This document shows, piece after piece, positions 22,531 to 35,721 of a stretch of DNA of 64,000 bases. Within the stretch, counting starts at the first letter, position 1; each line of letters opens with the position of its first letter. The notes below the pieces were generated by a model. The model made no database searches and was not told where the DNA came from. It saw nothing but the letters and a program-made list of their open reading frames with translations. This stretch comes from Bigelowiella natans CCMP2755 (Eukaryota > Cercozoa > Chlorarachniophyceae). The position numbers were made by a program, and so were the translations under genes. Location: the NCBI GenBank assembly GCA_000320545.1, contig ADNK01001817.1, positions 1 to 64,000 on the forward strand, in the 5' to 3' direction.

Positions 22531-25301
22531 AAAAAGGGGGGGGAGGGAGGGAAGCGAGGGGAGGAGGGGAAAGGAGAATTTTTGACCCACCCGCTTGAAC
22601 TCTTTGGTCTTAACGTGTTTACTTTCTAGTTTCTTCATAAATGTCGTGTCTGAGCCCTTCGGGATTCGAATCTCCTCGTCTATCATCCCCAAGATGCCTT
22701 CTCGCTTTTTCTCTATGAGGTCGAGGACACCTTGGTTGTCGATGAACTTAACTTTCTTAAAGTCGATTTGCTCCGTTTCGTACACCTTCTCCTCCTTCTT
22801 GAATGTCCAGAAGTTGAAAAACTGCTGCAGTTTCTCGTTGGCAAAGTTGATGCAGAGCTGCTCGAATGAGTTGGTTTTGAAGATTTCGAAACCGAATATA
22901 TCTAAGATCCCAATTGAGATCTCCTTCTTGGCCTTGTCTCCACTCGGCTTGGTACTCAGGTTCACCTTTTGTACGAGCCAGTCGAACAGCTTCTCATAGA
23001 TAAATTTACCCAATGCGTCCTTCACTGACTTGGCTTGGTCTTTGCCGAGCGGGATGTCGATATCCTCGGAGCCACGCGATTTGAAGACCCGCGTTGTGAT
23101 CGCTTTGTTTAACTCCTTCGTGTCCAGCCCGAAGTGTTCGGCGACATGCTTTATTGCGTCACCTGCCTTGACTGCGCACTGGCGGTCGCCTGTGGAATTA
23201 AACTCTACATTTCCTAGGTGAAGGACTCCAGCCACGATCGTAAACACGTCGTTGTACTGTTGCTCTGAGAACTGCAGTTTCTCCATTGACTTTGTCAATT
23301 CCTCGAAGTCAGCCTTATCGTCGACATCGTCCACGTCAGGCGTGCCATGCTTGAGGTTGTTATAGGAGGAGGGATCCCCGTTCAAGTGAAGTTTCTTTAA
23401 AAGATCAGCTGGCGCGCCGCGAAGCAGCTGGAAAAACACGTGATAATTGCGTTCTTCTTCAGAATGAATCACCACGCGCGACTTCTCTAAGAGATAGTTT
23501 GTAGTGGAAGCGCCAGAGATCTTCCACTTTTTATCGAAGAATATCATCACATATTTGCCGAATCGCGAGGAGTTGTTGTTGCGTACAGTTTTAGCGTTGC
23601 CGAAAGCTGAAATCATAGAGACAAAGCAAAAAAAACAACGCATTATAATTGAGGAGAGTCCGACGAAACTTTTCTCTCTCTTCTCTTACACATGCGTACT
23701 CTTATGAACGTAAAAAGAGCACTCAATGGAATTCTGAAAGTACTGGAAAATCTATAATTTTGCTTCTTGAAGGATAAGATAATTTTGTTGCAATGTCAGA
23801 ATAATAAAATTTCACTATTCTACAGATCGTTAATATGATTGAATAAACTGCTTTCTTTACCTTCGAGGATGGGGTTGGCGGAGAGAATTTTTTGTTCAAT
23901 GTTAGTCTCGCTAGAACCTGCAACCTCTGCCAAATACTGCATACATTGCTTGGTACAAACTGTTTTTCCAGCCCCGGATTCACCGCTGATAACGATGGCT
24001 TGATTCTGTAGGGAGCTTACCATTCCCTACAGAGTTGAGTGCGTGGTGAGAAAATTAGTACGGAGGAGAGAGAAGGGGATGGGGGGGGGAAAGAGAGAGA
24101 GAGGGGGGGAGAGAGAGAGATTTTAATTATTGACAGTATTTTAGCAGAGAGGGATTCACCTGGAATGCATCGTCAGCTATCGAATAGACGTGGGGCGGCT
24201 GACAGCAAAGGGAATAAAATTGTTAGAAATTCTCTCAGTAATGCGATCTAACGTATTCTCCGATCCACACCTGTCGTGTTTTGTTCTTCTGATAGCTCTC
24301 GATGATGGAGGGAGAGTAGCTGATGTAGAAGATATTTTTTTCAGCAAATATAAATAAGAATGTTGAGTGCTGGAATGTTGAAAGGAAAAAACGAATATTC
24401 TCTCATACAGTGGGAGCCGCTTGTAGGGATTCAGTGCGATCAAGATTGAGCCAACGTTGGTATAAATTTCATTGTCCACATATCGCTCTCGCAAGTTATT
24501 AAGAATGAGCGGACGGTTCATGACGTCGAGAAGAACAAGATCCTGCACTGGGTGACGCAGCTGTGACCACTGGAGAGGCTCAAGAGGAATGTGGCGCTTG
24601 TTGACGGTGTGTGAGCTGCCGTCCTCAGTTTCAACCGTCCAACTGCCATTCGTATTCTTGCACACGAGCCGTGCTGGTTTAAAGGCTTCTATTTTGTGGG
24701 GCATCCAAAACCACTCACCATCCTTGTCGATTTCCTCCGCAGTCTTTAGGCAGTCAGGTTTGTCCCAAGTCGTTTCGTTTGTCTCTTGGTTGTGAAAGTA
24801 ACTGGTGCCCTCGGGTGTCGTCAGTGTCCTCCATTTCGCCGCCTCCGCTTCTCTTAAAGCATTGCGGCTAACAGTTGGCGAAGTTGGAGAACCTTGGGAA
24901 GAAGGGTCTTCCGTTTCCTCTTCCTGGAGAGCAGCTTGCTCCATCTCTTTTTTCTCTCTCTTCTTCTTCCTCCTTTTCTTCAAGGCTGCCAAAGGGTCTG
25001 AGTTCGTATTGCTCCCCATTTGAGGTGCCATCATCATCATAGGTATGGCTGGGGCGGCAGGAAGGTCAGGGACTGCTGGTACTGAAGCGGGTACCGGCTC
25101 AGGCGCAGGCTCAGCAGCCGCAGGGGGTGTTAGAGATGACTTCAATTCCGCACACTCATCAATAGTCTGCCAATCGGCTAGGTGCTCCGCCCAGACGTAT
25201 GTTTCCCCATTTACTACTCCAGAGTCCCAAAGTTGCTTCAGGTCCCCGTCACTAATAGGGCCTGTTTGCTGTTCGTCCTCGCCGACATAGTACCACTCCA
25301 T
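17634..25301 (-). CDS. Unconventional myosin: GYF_2, WW, SH3-like, motor, IQ, helical tail, MyTH4, WW
   Basis: Exons in transcription order: 25301-24409, 24319-24271, 24198-24160, 24026-23861, 23606-22591, 22257-20641, 20345-20277, 20078-19936, 19779-19697, 19405-19253, 18862-18763, 18417-17634. All twelve join in phase to 1,703 residues. The N-terminus is a GYF_2 domain ([15 protein letters not shown], then [10 protein letters not shown]). A Pro/Ala linker, a basic KKRRKKK stretch and a WW domain (WRTLTTPEG to TTWDKP) follow. The SH3-like subdomain contains GEWFWMPH. The motor has [14 protein letters not shown]-loop GESGAGKT, switch [11 protein letters not shown] and switch II DIFGFE, so it should be an active ATPase. 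One IQ motif ([12 protein letters not shown]) precedes a long charged helical region. The tail has a MyTH4 domain ([11 protein letters not shown] to [14 protein letters not shown]), a Gly run and a final WW domain ([15 protein letters not shown]). No FERM domain was seen. It is an actin motor whose WW and GYF domains should bind proline-rich partners. Confidence 0.95.
18446..18497. repeat. Compound (AT)n(AG)n microsatellite in a myosin intron
   Basis: AT repeats pass directly into AG repeats in the intron upstream (in transcription) of the MyTH4-WW exon, about 30 bp from its acceptor. Confidence 0.95.
22431..22526. repeat. Compound (AC)n(AG)n microsatellite in a myosin intron
   Basis: Alternating AC and AG runs fill about 100 bp of the intron between the motor exons ending at 22591 and starting at 22257. 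A G-rich and A-rich stretch continues toward the donor. Confidence 0.95.
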
Positions 25302-26357
25302 GACTCTTCCACGGAGACTACTTCTCCTAATTTCTTTTTTCTGTTTCTGTTCTACGAATCCAGGCCTAATGAATTAAAGAAATATCTCACATGTGTGTGT
25401 AAGCCGTTGAACGAACCACGCTCATGCTGATTGTGGGGAAAATACTCTGTCCCCAGTGTTGTGCTTTAGTAATATCAATTAGCTATTTCTTCACAGTATC
25501 AATCCCTCACTCTTCAGTTATCGTTCCAGTCAAGATAAAATAATATTTTATACCCTCAACCAATTTCAGAAGCCACGAAAATCGAGAACAAACTTGCGAA
25601 AGTCAGGAGAGGGGAAACCTGGGTGGGGGAAGGCACGCTTCGAATGAATATTCACGAAGTTGGATCTTTCAGAAGGAATGCACCGATTCCTATCTGCTCC
25701 CCACTGCCGTTTTGTTAATAAATGGGAAATTGAAGCATGTCTTTTTTACATAAAGGAAGGTAATATCAACCATATTGAAATAGACTTGGACATTGAATCT
25801 TTGAAGGATATATAATGTAAGGCGGTTTTTGCTTAGAATAGAGATATTTCTGCTTGTCTTCAGGAATATAAAAAATACAATTATTCAAATGTTCGAAATT
25901 CCCGGATGTTTTTCTATCAATAAATAATATCCCACCAGCACACGAATCGTCGTTTGAAGTGGAATCCTGGAATCCAGCTTTTTCAAAACAATTCGATGTA
26001 AACACAGGGCATTCTCGAAATTTATCAAGTCTTCCGAACACAAATCTTGCGAAGAAAACTAGACATCCTGGACCTGTGCAAGAGGGCATCAAAACTGTTG
26101 TTTTTGTTGCAGAATGATTTTTACAGATTCGCGGCTATTATCGGGAAAATATCTCAAGAAAGTAAAGTGTATCCTTTCGTCGATGATTTTCAAATTAGAA
26201 AATCCTCTATAATTTCAGAAAATACGCAAAAATATTTGTAATTATTTAATGCGACATAATAGCCGTGCAGGAAATAGTCATAAGACGCCAGAAAGGAACA
26301 CTCTGATACATTTACTCTCGTCTAAACGCTGATCCTGTTGATCTCCCCCTTGCAACG
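25302..26357. promoter_or_regulatory. Head-to-head spacer between the myosin and REEP-like genes
   Basis: About 1.06 kb lies between two divergent start codons, so it should hold both promoters. Short open frames at 25766-26092 (minus) and 26047-26241 (plus) have no recognisable domain or good splice context. I see no clear TATA box or other element. The CATG-rich style of the convergent spacers is absent. Confidence 0.5.
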
Positions 26358-27099
26358 ATGGCGTCGCCATTGTCGTCGGATCCCTTCATCGAGGGCGAGA
26401 ACGATGGACCACCTGATTATCGTCGGGTGACTTCCGAACAAGCTGCAGCTCTGAGCATGGAGGCCGAGCGATTTCCGGCGCTGCATAGTATTGAGAGGAA
26501 AACGTACGTGAAGCTTGGCTGACTAGTCTCCCATCTTCGTACCCTTGTCTACATCAAAATATAGATGACTGCTCTCCCACCTTATCACTGTTACCTTCAA
26601 TCTGTCACCGTAAAAAGGAAGACTTAGTTATTCGTTATTCTTTACATGTAAATTATTCTTACACAGCGGGTTCAAGAAGCGATACATAGCACTGGCCCTG
26701 ATCTCATTCTTAACAAGTGTAGTCTTCTTTGGAGCGGGTGTGCGAATATTTGCTGATTTTATTGCAGTGCTCTATCCCGTTTTCCAGACCTTCAAGACGG
26801 TATCAATATGTTCCAAGATTCCTCCTCACCGTTTATTCTCTCTGATAAATAATTCATAACGTTCTTTTGATTAGATCAAGAAACCTACCAACCAAGGGAT
26901 AAATGAGATGTTAACTTACTGGGTAGTTTGGGGCGTCTTCTCCACGACTGAGAGGCTTTCAGATCGTCTATTTTCCTGGTTTCCAATGTAGTAAAAGGAT
27001 TTTGAGTTCTCTTTATTCATGCCCTTCCTTTCTAACTCAATTTTCATACGACAGATATTATTTTCTGAAATTTATCTTCCTCGCTTGGTAAAACTACAC

Positions 27100-27146
<47 letters not shown>

Positions 27147-27579
27147 CGTGCGTGTGATGGCAGCTGGTGAACAAGAACGTCTAGAAGGAGAATTTGCTAT
27201 TAGAATGTTTTCTTCTGTGACCGTGCTTAATTAAAACTGTACCCGCTGCTGGTGAAAATGTTTCGTAATAAGGTGCCTGGTTCCTGGATCACAAGGGTCA
27301 AAAATAGTCTACAATTACTTGCTGATGCCAATTTTTAGAGAGCATCATCAACGGTACGTGTTGAACACTGCTGCACTAAATGATTGGTGATATTGATGGT
27401 TCCTTATGAATGATTCCAATGCTAGGATTGACACGTTCATGAAAGATACGCACTCTAACGCCGCTCGAACAATGGATAAAATGTTCTTTCGGGCTTTGAG
27501 CAAAGATTTCGGAACTTTTAAACTAAAAACGAAGAGAAAGCAGAAACCCAAGAAGGGCGTGGACAGTCGGACATTGTGA
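26358..27579 (+). CDS. TB2/DP1/HVA22 (REEP/Yop1) family ER membrane-shaping protein
   Basis: Exons: 26358-26503, 26667-26799, 26875-26987, 27055-27087, 27273-27353, 27426-27579; all phases fit, giving 219 residues. The family core is clear: YPVFQTFKT, then TYWVVWGVFSTTERLSD, then the W-rich end of the second hairpin and WCLVPGSQGSKIVYNY. Two long hydrophobic hairpins are expected to wedge into the ER membrane and bend it. The N-terminus (26358-26500) is hydrophilic and contains PPDY, a class I WW ligand (PPxY). The C-terminus is basic (KLKTKRKQKPKKG). It starts 1.06 kb from the WW-containing myosin gene, in the opposite direction. Confidence 0.95.
27102..27141. repeat. (TG)n microsatellite in an intron
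   Basis: TG repeats begin about 15 bp after the donor at 27088 of the REEP-like gene. Confidence 0.95.
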
Positions 27580-27688
27580 TTCAAAATTTGGTGGAAAGTT
27601 ATCGGCCTCCAATAGCAACTAGCCCGCCCATACTTACCACTTTATATGTACCCCCGGAAAGGGATCACACAATTTTAATGAGACGCAT

Positions 27689-27719
<31 letters not shown>

Positions 27720-28551
27720 AGCTAGGATGCATGCAACGTTGTATGAACTGGTAAAATGATAGGTCCTCCTAAGATGGTCTTTTGCATGCTAATTACATGC
27801 GCACATCCTTACAGCTGTGTTAAACAGCATGTCTACATGTTTAGATATGTCGAGACATGGCTTAGCTTGCAACACAAACAATTGTCAAGCTGCGCGCTCT
27901 AAATGCTACGATTGAACCGCCATATTGCAAAACATGGATAAGCATGCTAGAATGACTTACACAGGCGCATGCGTGCTAACAGGCAACTCGGTCAACTCTA
28001 GAAAATGCTACGTACATTCATTGTTTTAGCTTAGGCAAGTTCGATCTAATATTTTTGAGCTACCTGCGCCCTGCTAGCCTGCTAGCCTGCTTGCATCTGC
28101 ATGTGATGGCGTTGCTAGATTGATGTGTCATGCTCTAAGCTATGTTGTTAGCAGTTTGTGACAAGTTACCAGCTGGCGACGTGCAATAGTATTTTTTATG
28201 ATGACTTTTTTGCTAGTGCATGTGCCTAACGCAAAGTAGCAGAGTTGGAAGCCCTGTGCATACATCGTAATGCAGTCGCATGTACAAACATGTACTTAGA
28301 CATGGTAGCAACAGGGCTAGATAGCCAAGAGGGTATGTACGTAGCCACGCCATGGAAACACAATTTTGCACACCGCCAGCTGTATGCTATGCATATGCAT
28401 ATTTATGCTTGTATTTTTTTGTGATAGGTCCCGATGATGATCAAGAGAGCTTGGTGAAGGGAAGCGGCCAGGTCGTAGAATACAGCATATAGCATAAAAT
28501 ACAGAGCTAAAAGGTTCTCATATGGTGAAACTGTCCTTGCGTTTACTCGAA
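27580..28551. other. Tail-to-tail spacer, CATG/CTAG-rich, no gene seen
   Basis: About 1 kb lies between the REEP-like and RPAP1 stop codons. It is dense in CATG, GCATG and CTAGCCTG words (for example 28070-28110). No coding frame, RNA gene or element copy is recognisable. Confidence 0.6.
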
Positions 28552-31500
28552 CTACCTAGCTAACCACTTTCTAAGCATCGTAAGCATTCTCGGGCTAGGT
28601 TTCTTACGGCGTACTAACTGCTGCTCGAGCCGGCGTAAGATAACGTTTGCGTCTTCTTCTTTTTCGTTAACTTTTTTGCCATTCCCGGATGTTGAGATCT
28701 CCCACCACTGCATCGTTCTCCCTCTTCCACAGTAGCATTTACAGCGATACTCGTCTATGGCTTCAAGAGAGGGACGGCAAATGAGATCTCCTCCCACCCC
28801 CCCTCCACTTCCGTTGCTCTTTTCATTGTTTCTTTCCCTCCGTTTACTGTTTTCTTTGCTATCACTCTCGTCTTGATTTCCATCTCCTAGGTGAGTGAGG
28901 AGGTCCAATACGGTCTTTCTGCGCAGTTCCTTACTACCGAGGAGAGAGGACAGCAGCATCACCGCGCCACTCTCAGATGTTCTGCGAGTAGCACCAAATA
29001 GCCTATGTGCGATGTGATGCAATGCAATTTGATACATATATGGCGATGACGAAAAGTTTTCATGCGTCAATGCCACGACGTATCGAGCCAAGACCGCACG
29101 GTGGGTGTCAGGGGGGTCTAGATAGCTGCGGATCTGCAGAGGAGGAACAGATTCGAGACGGAGGAGAACAGCGGGCTCAAGTCGTCGCCAGAATGCTCGC
29201 CTGTACTCGCTCGCTGCATAGTGTGCCTCGTCATCTCCAGCAGCGATAAAGAGCATGAGTATGCGCTCCAATGGACAGCTGTTGACCCCATCATAGGCAA
29301 ATGCATCCAGTAGCTCAGAGTATAATGGGAAGAATGGGCCGAACTGTGGGTGTAGGAACCCCAGCATCGTCTTCGCTATTGAGGACGAATGACTTTCATA
29401 ATGATTGGTGACGATGCCAGTAAGCGCAGCATCTACTCCAATCTCGAGCCGCTCTCTAACCTCTGGCGCGCTCCAGATGTCGCTGCTCAGTAGGAAAAAC
29501 TGCATTATCGCTCGTAGAGCACTCTGACCGGCACGTGGCGTGGCCGCTAGTGGCAGCACTGTAAATGTATCTTCTGTGATTTCTTTGGCGGTACTATTGG
29601 TTTTTAGCTGTGATGATTGCTGCTGCTTCCGCGTCGGGTGTGGATTTAGACATGTACTTAGCAGCAGATCGAGCATGTCAGCTACGAATTGGCGTGCAAG
29701 AGGTGGATCTTCGGACGCAGCGAGGGGGATGCCTAGAGAGGACGGAAAGAGAGAGAGGGAAAGAGAGAGAGAGAGAGAGGGAGAGGAAAGGAGAGACAAG
29801 GAAAATCAACGAACACGGACACACAGAAAAATACACAAAAACGAATGACAACGAAAAAATTAGAAGCAAAAGACTATAAGAAGAATTAATAATTTAACAA
29901 TCAGACAATGGTATACATAAAACATAAACAAGGATCGCTGCAAGTTACATGCGTGCCAAACTCGTAGGAATGAGAGAATACTATACAAGAGTCGTTTTGC
30001 AACACACAATTCATTCCTGGTGTTCAGTCCCGTTAGAATTCTCAAGATTTTATAGTTTAAATCAACCTCTTTGAATAGCCGCAAGGATCCACCCATATCC
30101 GGGAATGGCCGTAGATACCCATGAAGGAGCGGCTGCGTAGAGAACGAGAGAGGACTGTCCACCTCCTTTTGCTCCCACAGTTCGTGATAAGGATAATGAT
30201 GATGCATTGCCATTCGCAGTTTTCGTCGTTGTTGGATTATGTTTCACTTTCAATAAATCTATATCAGGCAGTGTCCGAAGCTCCAGAAGATTGTCGCACA
30301 GGCTACTCAATCGTGCCCTCCAGGCCAAACTTTCGGCCAGCAGCTTGTTAGTTATAGAAGCTGTTGTGTTGGTATCTCGAATGGCAGAGGAGTCGAGGAG
30401 GCTCCTGCCTTCCCACAGCTGAAGCTTTGCTAGAGCTAATGATATCGTCCACTTTGCTTTTGCATGCAATCGCTGCACCAACAGTACCCTCACAGAGCGG
30501 CTCGCCGCAGCGCACATCATCATTGTGTCGTCGTCAGCGTGACCGACTTCAACTTTCTCAATGTTTTTGATATTTTTCCCTCTCGTATCAGCACCAGAAT
30601 TGGCATAAGCTTTATCCTTTTTCTTCGCGCTACTACTCCTTCCCATCCCGTGATCTACTACACAGTAGAGGAGTTCTAATAGTCCGTGGGCTAAAAGGGC
30701 GCCCAACCGTCCCATCCACTCCAAGGGTGGTGGGTGCTCGCCCCAAAGAGATGAAGACGGCAAAGATGACGACGATGAGACCGACGAGGAAGGGGTTGTA
30801 ATTAATGAGAGGAGCGCCTTTATGTCTCCGAGAAGTCTCTGGCCAGATGGAACGGATGAGAAAAGTGAGCTCGATGGTAAAGCTACTAATCCCTCTTCGG
30901 AGCTCAACCTTTCAGTGACAGCGCGCCATCGCAACTGAAGGGCACGTATGTAGCGAACGAGTCCTAGCAGCAGGTCGAGAGCAATAGGAAGGCTCAAAAA
31001 CATAGATGATGATGATGATGATGATGATGATCTCTCTGTCTTCTTCGGCCTTCTCTTCTTCATTTCGCCGTTCATTGACATGGACGGTAAAGAGGAGGAG
31101 GAGGAGGAGGAGGAGGAGGAGGAGGAGGATGATGAGACATTGTGACTATCTTGATTATCCACATATGTCTTTCGGATGGTAGATCGGTCATTTGGAGCGA
31201 ATGGAAAGTTCGGCAACGCGAATACTGACTCATCGGCGAAGCTCTCATGGTCTTGCTCGGTTCGTGCTCTTTTCTCATTCCCGTCCCTTCCTTCTCCATC
31301 TCCCTCAATATCTTCTTCATTGTGACAACCGTTATTGTCGCTGTGTCGTCGTTTGAGCGTGTCGAACGCCACCTTGAGCAGCGAAGGTAACGATGATGAT
31401 GATGATGATGATGATGATGACGATGACGATGAGGGTGATGCCGATATTATGGCTCGCAGCTGTCGCTGGATTACCTTTCTCTCCGCCGCTCCCTCTGATG

Positions 31501-34500
31501 ATAACCATGACGATGATGATGCTTCTGCAGCATTTGGCGACGTGGCTGATTTGCTGTGTTTGACGACCAAGGTCTCTGCGCGTGCTTCCCCACATTCAGC
31601 TAGGAAGTGAAGCACTCCGGCAGCGATCACGGCATGATTGTTGAGTAATTCTTGTTCGTCCCTACTACTGCATTTATCGCCGTACTGCTGCTTTTGCTGG
31701 AGAATACCACCACGAATGATTGCAGCATTGGCTTGTTGAAGAAACTTCCCAAGGTGTGACCAGCGCAATGGCGATGAAGATGATGATGCAGATGTGGAAC
31801 TTCTTCTTCGAAGGAGACGTGCACCTGCGCTCAAGAGATTCAACGCAGCGCGGGCGGCAAGAGAAATGTTCCGAGTTGCTGATTCTGATAATATGGACTG
31901 TTTATTGTCCTTCCCTACCGCTCCATTCGTGTTATCCACCTCCGTTGTGAACAACCTTTTGCTGGTAGCGAGAGAGATGCCATCGCCAAGAATCTTGACC
32001 TAATGATGGGTATTTGACGATGATGCGATTAGTATCAGAATGTCAACGATAAGAGAAGGAGAAAAGGGAGATATGGATATACAAAAACGATTTCGATAGG
32101 GTGTTAATTGATGCATTACAAGCTGCTTCGAAAAACTGAGAATAGCTCCGGTGTCCAGGCCAAAAATCACCGAGATTTCCCATAAACGCCAAGCCTCCAG
32201 CGCTGGGGCGTGGTACTGTTCTACCCCCTTGGAAGAAGAAGCCTGCAGCGCAATGAAGCCCTTCGAAGAATTTGCGATATTTTCGGTGCTCAAGATTTTT
32301 GTGGCACAAGCTGGAGATGCCTGGGCAAGGGCACCCAGCACCTTCAGGGCTAGGGCAGATAACTTGGAATGGGAGGTTGTGGGCGACGCGTAAAGTGAGA
32401 GGCACTTCAGCAAACGTGGAGTCGATATTACCATTCTCTGCAATAGCCGATTAGCCAAGAAAAGCAAACACAATGAGGGAGGGAAAAAGGAGGGAGCGAG
32501 GGAGCGGGAGGATTATCACCATGAACAACATAATTGGAAATTGATCGCCGAAGTAGGAATGAAAAACTATAGGTATGTTTTGTGCATCATCATGTGTGAA
32601 GCATTAGTGCAAGGCGAAGAAGACAATAGCTAGCAATTAGAAGCATTGCAGATTTAGAGGAGGATAGATCTGCTGTGTGCAATTCCCCTACTTTACTCGA
32701 CAAAAGAATTTTTCGCTCTTCGATTATTTGTACATACTATTGCAACTGATACTGCTACGATTAGGATAACAACAACAACTACCGCCTACTTCACCGCAAC
32801 GACAACATTATGAAGCCAGACAATATTAATGATAAACCCGACCTTTCGCAGAAAAAGTGAGTGAAGAGAAATGCGATGTAGAATTCTGAGCGCAGGTGAA
32901 GCCAAGTCGATGATAGTTGATGACGAGGAAGAGGAGGAGGTGGAATCGCTGGCTATTAGTTTGCCTCTCGTTTTCTCCTTTTTCTCCACTTGTTCTTCGT
33001 GTTTTATCTCTTCGTCTTTCTCCCTCCTAACGAGGAGCGGGAAGGCAAGTACTTCTAAGATGTAGCGGAGGCGTTCCAGTAACGACATGCGGCTCACGAG
33101 AGCAAGAACCAGGTCCTATAGGAGGAGAAAAGAGGCAAAGCTCAGGGCAGTGGGATTGTCATTCAACAATTGCTATTATTCCAATATAAATCGAAAGCAG
33201 TCTCCTTCTCCCCCCCCCCCCCCCCCCCCTCCACTCCTCCTCTTGGTATGGGCTATTATTATTATCGCTTATCATACCTTACGACACGCTTTGAGATCCT
33301 TCTCACCTTTGGGCAGCTGCTGCATTTCTCCGCCTTCCACGTCGTCATCATCATCATCTTCATCAAGATCGCAAAAATTCTCGTCATCAACATCTAAAGT
33401 GGCACGACTTGCAATACGAGTGCTGCGGGTTGCTCCTCCTCCTCCTCCTTTTATGGGTTTCTGGCGTTTCTGTCCTTCCGTCGCCTCATTCCGTCGTGGA
33501 GCAAGAGAGAAAGATAGGTATCCTCCGAATAAACCTCGAACTTGATCGTAGAGAGAGACAGCAAAAATAATGAAACCACGAAGTACGCATGGACAGCAAA
33601 GGTAGTGATTAGGAAAGGACCAAAGGAAGATGTGATACTGCTACATCATGATGATAACGATGACGATGACGATGAAATGATGATTATACTTCTGAGATAC
33701 CGACACACGTAGCGGTTCCCTACACCCATCTTTCCACCCGCTCTCTCTTCTTCTTCTCCTTACTCCCACTCTTCCTCTCACCCTCGTCTCGGCTTGCCTG
33801 CCCCCCTGGCTCAGCAAGAAGCGCTTCGAGACATCTCAGGGCAAGCAGGAGGTTAGGCATGTGCACGTTTTCATCGAGTGCGAGACGTAACACCGTCGGC
33901 AACCCCAGGTCGAAAAGCTTCGAGATGACATTGCGAGAGAAAGGTTTTTTTCCATCGCGAGGATCGTAGAATTTACCACGCCGTGCACGTGCAAGCACAG
34001 CAGCTAGAACACGAAGTGCCATACCCCGCTGAGGGGAAGAGGAAGAGCGGAGGAGGATTATCAACTCGAGCAACGAGTACCTTTTTTATTCAAAGGAAGA
34101 CAGAAAGTAGTACCATAAGAATGTACTGCAGTGATAAGGTGGGAAGATATTCTTTCCGCCCTCTCGTTCCACTCATACTACTAATCTCCCCCCCTTTTTT
34201 GTACCCACCCTGGTAACTCTGGGTGGTCTCCGTGGTGGTACAGCCCCGAGTACGATGGGGGGAGAGACGATGCTGATGCTTTTGCAGCTTGATTACTGGA
34301 TGATTGCGGTTGCTGTTGATCGCTGTGTCCGACCGCACCTACTACTACTACTTTACCCTCAAAATCAACTCGGAATGCAGACCAATCTACCATTTGATGA
34401 TGATGCTTTAGCTTCTTCTTAGTATCCCCTCGTCTTTTCCCACCGGAAGAAGACAACGAGGGGGGTGTGAGGCCGACAGGTTGGATCCATTCAAGCTTTG

Positions 34501-35684
34501 CCCGTTCCAGGACCGTTATCGCTGAGGAGCGGGAGGAGGAGGAGGAGAAGGAGGGAGAGAGGGACGAAGCCAGACGTTCTGTCCCTTTCCTCTCTTCTAT
34601 CTCCGATGTTCCTTCCTCACTATCCCCCCCGTTTTCTACTTCTCCTCTCCCTTCTCCTTCATTCCCCCCATATTGTTGCTGGTGTTGCTGCTGCTCTATT
34701 GGTAGGTGTTTCTGTGTCCATGGTGCAGATTTCAGGGCCTCGATCGTATCAGCACCGAGAAGCCGTTCGATTTCATCTCTGCGTATCACATAATCAAACA
34801 TCAAGAAGTTAAGAGCAAATTCCCAAGAGGGGGAGGGAAAACCAAAATAATTTATTTACACAACGAAGAATGAGAAAATTGCCGTTTTTGGAGGGCTCGG
34901 CCATTCAAGAATACTGACACTATTTTGAGTTATTCTTATTTGGTAGGAAAATGATTTTGGGTGCCGATTTCGGTGGAATATTCTAGTTCAGCATTGACTT
35001 CAACATCATCTATCTTCGTGTCTTTTATTAGGTGTTACTTAGCCTCCTGAAGTTGCATATCCGTCATGGACAAAATCCTCCTTTCATTCACATCCCCATC
35101 GCGACCCAGATCAAATATATTACTAGTGGTGTGAAATCCCGTTCCTACTCCTTTTTTATTATTTCCTCCTCTTTGTGATGGTATTCTTCCTCCTCCTCCT
35201 CCTCCTCCTCCTCCTCCTTCTCCACCCTGCACAGCCAATGGGTCATAGGCTCCAATATCTTCGTGGCTCATGCTGCTACTACGAAAAGCATTTGACATCT
35301 TCTTTTCACCACTGCTGCCGTCGTTACTGCCAATTCTACCCGGTTCTTTTCCTAAGGCGCGCATCCTCTGCATCTCGAGAGCGAATCTGGACTTCTTCTT
35401 TGCCTTTAGAGCTCTCCCTTGGCGTTCTCCTTCTCCCTGTGTATGATTTGACTCGGCGAGAAAGGCGGAGGGGAAACCCTGTTCGTATCGCACCACCTAA
35501 TATATCAAAGGAATGAATGTACTGTTGCTGCAACTGATACAATGAATGTGAAGATGATGATGATGATGATGATGATAATGCTAGGATTCATTCTCCGTTG
35601 GTGAGGAATAGAGCTATGACTCATAAGTTCATAGTGAGTAAGTTGATATGTCATCTAAAATCCTCTTCTTCATCTTCTGCACTT

Positions 35685-35721
<37 letters not shown>

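Noticed and set aside
33087-33545. 152-codon plus-strand frame with poly-Pro and poly-Ser
   Set aside because: It lies antisense to RPAP1 exons and introns. Its low-complexity runs come from triplet and mononucleotide repeats.
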